DNA from: JBHJGM01 sp050331815
Lineage (GTDB): Bacteria; Verrucomicrobiota; Verrucomicrobiia; Opitutales; JBHJGM01
Length of the DNA stretch: 64,000 nucleotides
Assembly (NCBI GenBank): GCA_050331815.1
Contig: JBHJGM010000003.1
Span: forward strand, 496,001-560,000
Direction: 5' to 3'
Of the stretch, positions 61,059 through 64,000 are shown one piece after another. The notes under the pieces were generated by a model. That model had not been told where the DNA came from. It ran no database searches and saw only the letters and a list, made by a program, of their open reading frames with translations. The position numbers were made by a program, and so were the translations under genes. Position 1 is the first letter of the stretch, and the number at the start of each line of letters is the position of its first letter.

Positions 61059-62476
61059 GGCAACTGCTGCTGACACTTGTGCTGGCCTCAGCGCTGTCAT
61101 CCCACGCGCAGCCGGCAACATTTGACCCATTTGACTACAGCCGCGATGGAGCGCTGGCTTTCGACCTGAACGACGCGCTGCGCTACGCGCTGCAGCACAA
61201 CTTCGCGATTGCGCGGGCCCGCGAACAGATCGAGGCCCAGCACGGCATCTTTATCCAGGCGCGCGCGGAGGCACTGCCAGAGGTGCTCGTGCTCGGTTCG
61301 TACGGACGCGTTTCTGAGAACCGTCTCAACGAGTTCGGTCCCGGCAATCTCGCCAGTTCACAGAGCTGGATCATCGATGTGGAGGTTCGGCAGACGCTGT
61401 ACTCGGGAGGGCGCATTACCGCCAACCTGCGCGCCGAAAAACGCCTGCGTGAAGCCGCGCTGCTGGAATGGCGTAGCGTGGTGCACGATGAGCTGCTGCG
61501 GGTGCGCGAAAGCTTTTACGAGGTCCAACTGGCCCAGGCGCGTATCGGCGTGGAGGAGGAAGCGCTTGAGCTCTTGGAGGAGCAGCTCAACGACGTGCAA
61601 AAGCGCTTCGACGTGGGCAGCGCGCCGCGCTTTGACCTGCTGCGCGCGCGGGTGGCCGTGGCCAACCAGCGCCCCGAATTGATCCGGGTTCGTAACGATT
61701 TGCGCGTGGCCCTTGTGGAACTGCGTGAGGCGCTCGGCCTGCGCACCCAGGCCAACGGGCTGGAACGCCTTGACCAGCCGCTGTCCGTGGTGGGAGAGAT
61801 GGCGTATCAGCCACGTGAATACGCGCTACAAGAGGTGCTCTCGACCGCCCGCACCCACCGCGTCGAGCTTGACTTTCTGGCCGCGGTCGAAGCCTCGCGC
61901 ACCGAAGCGCTCAAATCGCAGGAGGCCACCTACCTGCCCGATCTCGATGTGTTTGCCGGCTACGGAGTCGAACAGTCCAGCTTTGGCACCTCGCTGACGG
62001 ACACCCTGCGGGGCTGGCGTGTGGGGGCAAACCTGACCTGGTCGCTCTGGGCGGGCTGGGCCCGCGAGGGGCGCATCCTCGAGGCCCGTTCGTCGCTGAA
62101 CCAGGCACGCCTAGACACCGACGAGGAACGCCTGACCATCGAGGTGGAAGTGCGCCGCGCCTTTTCGGACTGGCAACAGGCAGAAGAGTTGGTCATCGCC
62201 TCACGCCAGGTGGTGGAGGAGGCCGCCGAGGCCCTGCGCCTGGCCGAAGCGCGCTTTGCCGCTGGCAGCGCGACCCAGCTCGATCTGCTGGAAGCGCGGG
62301 TCGACCTGACCGAAGCCCGTACCAACGAAGTGGAGGCCCTCTTCAGCCACAATGTGGCGCTGGCGCAACTGCTGCGAGCGATGGGCATAGCCGACCCGTT
62401 TGTGACCCGCCCCGAAGTCTCTTTCGATCTGCCTCCCGAGCGCGCAAACGAGTCACGCGCGGAGGCGGCACCCTGA
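61055..62476 (+). CDS. TolC-like outer-membrane factor of the RND efflux system
   Basis: A 473-residue protein with a signal peptide (about residues 1-19). Two repeats of the outer-membrane efflux domain are visible: ALRYALQHNFAIARAREQIE (about 46-65) opens the first helical hairpin, and ALQEVLSTARTHRVELDFL the second (about 253-271). The FAAGSATQLDLLEARVDL segment near the C-terminus (about 406-423) is the typical OEP family end. It forms the outer-membrane exit channel. It overlaps the pump gene by four bases and completes the operon. Confidence 0.92.
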   Translation: MRQLLLTLVLASALSSHAQPATFDPFDYSRDGALAFDLNDALRYALQHNFAIARAREQIEAQHGIFIQARAEALPEVLVLGSYGRVSENRLNEFGPGNLASSQSWIIDVEVRQTLYSGGRITANLRAEKRLREAALLEWRSVVHDELLRVRESFYEVQLAQARIGVEEEALELLEEQLNDVQKRFDVGSAPRFDLLRARVAVANQRPELIRVRNDLRVALVELREALGLRTQANGLERLDQPLSVVGEMAYQPREYALQEVLSTARTHRVELDFLAAVEASRTEALKSQEATYLPDLDVFAGYGVEQSSFGTSLTDTLRGWRVGANLTWSLWAGWAREGRILEARSSLNQARLDTDEERLTIEVEVRRAFSDWQQAEELVIASRQVVEEAAEALRLAEARFAAGSATQLDLLEARVDLTEARTNEVEALFSHNVALAQLLRAMGIADPFVTRPEVSFDLPPERANESRAEAAP

Positions 62477-62550
62477 TTTCCAGGTCGCACGTACGAAGTT
62501 CGCTCAAAGCGGGCTTTGCGTTTGCGCGCAAGTATGCCTAGCACACGCGA

Positions 62551-63201
62551 ATGCAACAGGACTTGCGCACACTTTCGCCCGGCGCGGCGTACCGGTTGAT
62601 GGCGGGCTTGATCGTGCCGCGGCCTATCGCCTGGGTCACAACCCAAAGCGCCGAAGGCCTCCTCAATGCCGCCCCCTACAGCTTCTTCAATTGCATGGGG
62701 GCGAATCCGCCCACGGTGGTCTTCGCCCCGGGCAACCGCACGCCCGACCAGGCTAAGGATACCGCCGCGAACATTGCCGCGACCGGCGAATTTGTGGTCA
62801 ACCTCGTCAGCGAGGCGCAGGCCAAAGCCATGAACGTGACGGCCGGGGACTTTCCGCCAGAGGTCAGCGAACTTGAGGTGGCCGGTCTGCACACCGAGCC
62901 CTCCGAAGTCGTCAAGCCACCGCGCATCCAGGGCGCCCTCGCCTCGCTTGAATGCACCGAGCACCAGACGGTGCTGGTGGGTGGCAACCGCATCGTTATC
63001 GGCGTGGCGGTCTTCGCTCATCTGCAGGAGGGTGTCCTCGACCCGGAGACCTTTCTGGTGGATGTCGAAAAATACCCAGTCGTTGGCCGTATGCAGAGCC
63101 CCGACTACTACACGCGCACTCGCGAGCGTTTCCAAATGCCTCGTATGCCCGGCGACGCCGAAACCTCCCGCAAGTGGATGGACACAACCGAACTGTTTTA
63201 G
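62551..63201 (+). CDS. Flavin reductase-like domain protein (DIM6/NTAB family)
   Basis: A 216-residue protein with a single flavin reductase-like split beta-barrel. It begins PGAAYRLMAGLIVPRPIAWV (about 10-29) and contains NAAPYSFFNCMGANPP (about 39-54, FMN phosphate region) and NLVSEAQAKAMN (about 84-95). Members bind FMN and reduce it or other substrates with NAD(P)H. It is 74 bases after the efflux operon and 19 before the MhqO-like gene, so it probably belongs with the latter in handling quinones or other electrophiles. Confidence 0.85.
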   Translation: MQQDLRTLSPGAAYRLMAGLIVPRPIAWVTTQSAEGLLNAAPYSFFNCMGANPPTVVFAPGNRTPDQAKDTAANIAATGEFVVNLVSEAQAKAMNVTAGDFPPEVSELEVAGLHTEPSEVVKPPRIQGALASLECTEHQTVLVGGNRIVIGVAVFAHLQEGVLDPETFLVDVEKYPVVGRMQSPDYYTRTRERFQMPRMPGDAETSRKWMDTTELF

Positions 63202-63220
63202 TATCAAACAACGCTGCTGT

Positions 63221-64000
63221 ATGAGTATTCTAGGCTTGCACCACATGACCGCCATCGCTGCGGACGCGCAACAAAACCTCGACTTTTACCGCGACGTCCT
63301 CGGTCTGCGTTTCATCAAGAAAACCGTCAATTTCGACGACCCAAGCGTCTATCACTTTTACTTTGCCGATGGCGCAGCCTCACCCGGAAGCGTACTGACT
63401 TTTTTCCCCTGGGCCGGCATCGTCCGTGGCGAAGTTGGCGCGGGCCAGATCAGCGCCATCGCTTTTGAGGCTCCAGCGGGTTCGCTTGAATTCTGGCAGG
63501 CCCACCTGACAAAGCGCGGCGTATCCGTGACCCCAATACAGAACCGCTTCGGCTCCGACGGACTCGCCTTTAAGGACCCTGAGGGACTGCCCCTGGAAAT
63601 CCTTGGCTACACGAACCCCACCGACACGCCTATCAACGCCACCGCCGAAGTTTCGGAAGCCAACGCACTGCGCGGGCTCGCCACACCCACCTTGCTGACC
63701 CGTGAAGCCCAGCCGACCATCGATTTTTTGGCGGATACCATGGGCGCCATACGCATCTCCGAGGAAGGCAACCGCACGCGCCTTTCACTGGGAGTCGAGG
63801 GTGCACGCGGTTCGCTGGATGTGCTTCAAGACCCGAAAGCGCCTAGCGGTCGCCAGGGCTTTGGAACGGTCCACCACATCGCGGTCGCCATCGCTGACGA
63901 CGCCACCCAGGAAGCGGTCCAGCAAAAGATTGCCGCGGCTGGTCATTGGGTCACTCCGATGCGCGACCGCCAGTACTTTCACTCGATTTACTTTCCGGAA
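63221..64000 (+). CDS. MhqO-like VOC family ring-cleaving dioxygenase (3' end outside window)
   Basis: The frame is open from ATG 63221 to the end of the window, giving the first 260 residues. Two VOC domains are visible: the first begins GLHHMTAIAADAQQNLDFYR (about 5-24) with the glutamate in GLPLEILGY (about 125-133), the second begins about residue 150 with TPTLLTREAQ and has the metal histidine in TVHHIAVAIAD (about 218-228). The start and domain layout match the MhqO/MhqA-type dioxygenases that act in hydroquinone and electrophile defence. Catalytic activity is inferred from the family. It follows the flavin reductase-like gene by 19 bases. Confidence 0.82.
   Translation, partial: MSILGLHHMTAIAADAQQNLDFYRDVLGLRFIKKTVNFDDPSVYHFYFADGAASPGSVLTFFPWAGIVRGEVGAGQISAIAFEAPAGSLEFWQAHLTKRGVSVTPIQNRFGSDGLAFKDPEGLPLEILGYTNPTDTPINATAEVSEANALRGLATPTLLTREAQPTIDFLADTMGAIRISEEGNRTRLSLGVEGARGSLDVLQDPKAPSGRQGFGTVHHIAVAIADDATQEAVQQKIAAAGHWVTPMRDRQYFHSIYFPE

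Noticed and set aside
61960..63255. 431-codon minus-strand frame spanning the TolC-like and flavin reductase genes
   Set aside because: It crosses two well-supported genes and an intergenic gap, with no recognisable domain.

Overview
This is a GC-rich, densely coding chromosomal window from what looks like a marine or salt-adapted member of the Verrucomicrobiota, probably class Opitutae. The assignment is inference. It rests on a 1555-residue Verru_Chthon cassette protein A, two S1-type sulfatases beside a Gfo/Idh/MocA oxidoreductase, a complete glycine-to-betaine methylation operon, and a DUF1573/rhodanese/MauE gene trio. I see no transposase, prophage or CRISPR array.

Layout. 1-8.5 kb: the 3' end of a secreted modular protein (PKD and carbohydrate-binding-like domains), a lone Anbu-type proteasome-like hydrolase, the DUF1573-rhodanese-MauE operon, a beta-hydroxyacid dehydrogenase, a GH36-like glycosidase and an alkaline phosphatase lipoprotein. 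8.5-16.7 kb: M32 carboxypeptidase, an EEP-family nuclease/phosphatase, dnaX with an A10 slippage site and downstream tau extension, the small SRP RNA just upstream of dnaX, a small HTH protein, an SGNH hydrolase, aroC followed by a CobW-like protein with a degenerate P-loop, and tRNA-Leu(CAG). 16.7-24 kb: the cassette protein A with a small secreted partner, and a divergent secreted protein of unknown function. 24-34.6 kb: an alpha/beta hydrolase divergent from mutS, a VOC protein, mdh with a clear terminator, a Gfo/Idh oxidoreductase plus two sulfatases, a small secreted protein, and tag.

35-42 kb: a four-gene minus-strand cluster (FMN-binding glutamate synthase-like protein, DoxX, acetolactate synthase-like enzyme, aldehyde dehydrogenase), then the one-piece tmRNA gene ssrA (tag ANNDMALAA) and an outer-membrane-like protein. 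42-50 kb: a divergent Nramp-related transporter, a GH2 beta-mannosidase, and the osmoprotection operon gsmT-sdmT-BCCT transporter. 50-55.4 kb: a nucleoside/nucleobase neighbourhood in which several products carry export signals (nucleosidase-like phosphorylase, cupin, cytosolic deaminase, NCS2 permease, amidohydrolase). 55.4-64 kb: secreted aldose 1-epimerase, divergent from a three-gene RND efflux operon that follows two tandem palindromes, then a flavin reductase-like protein and the 5' part of an MhqO-like VOC dioxygenase.

The genes suggest a heterotroph that degrades sulfated and mannose/galactose-containing polysaccharides, scavenges phosphate and purines from outside the cytoplasm, and makes and imports betaine. 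The least explained assemblies are the cysteine-motif trio at 2.6-4.2 kb, the ALS/ALDH/DoxX/FMN cluster at 35-40 kb, and the exported purine-related locus at 50-55 kb.
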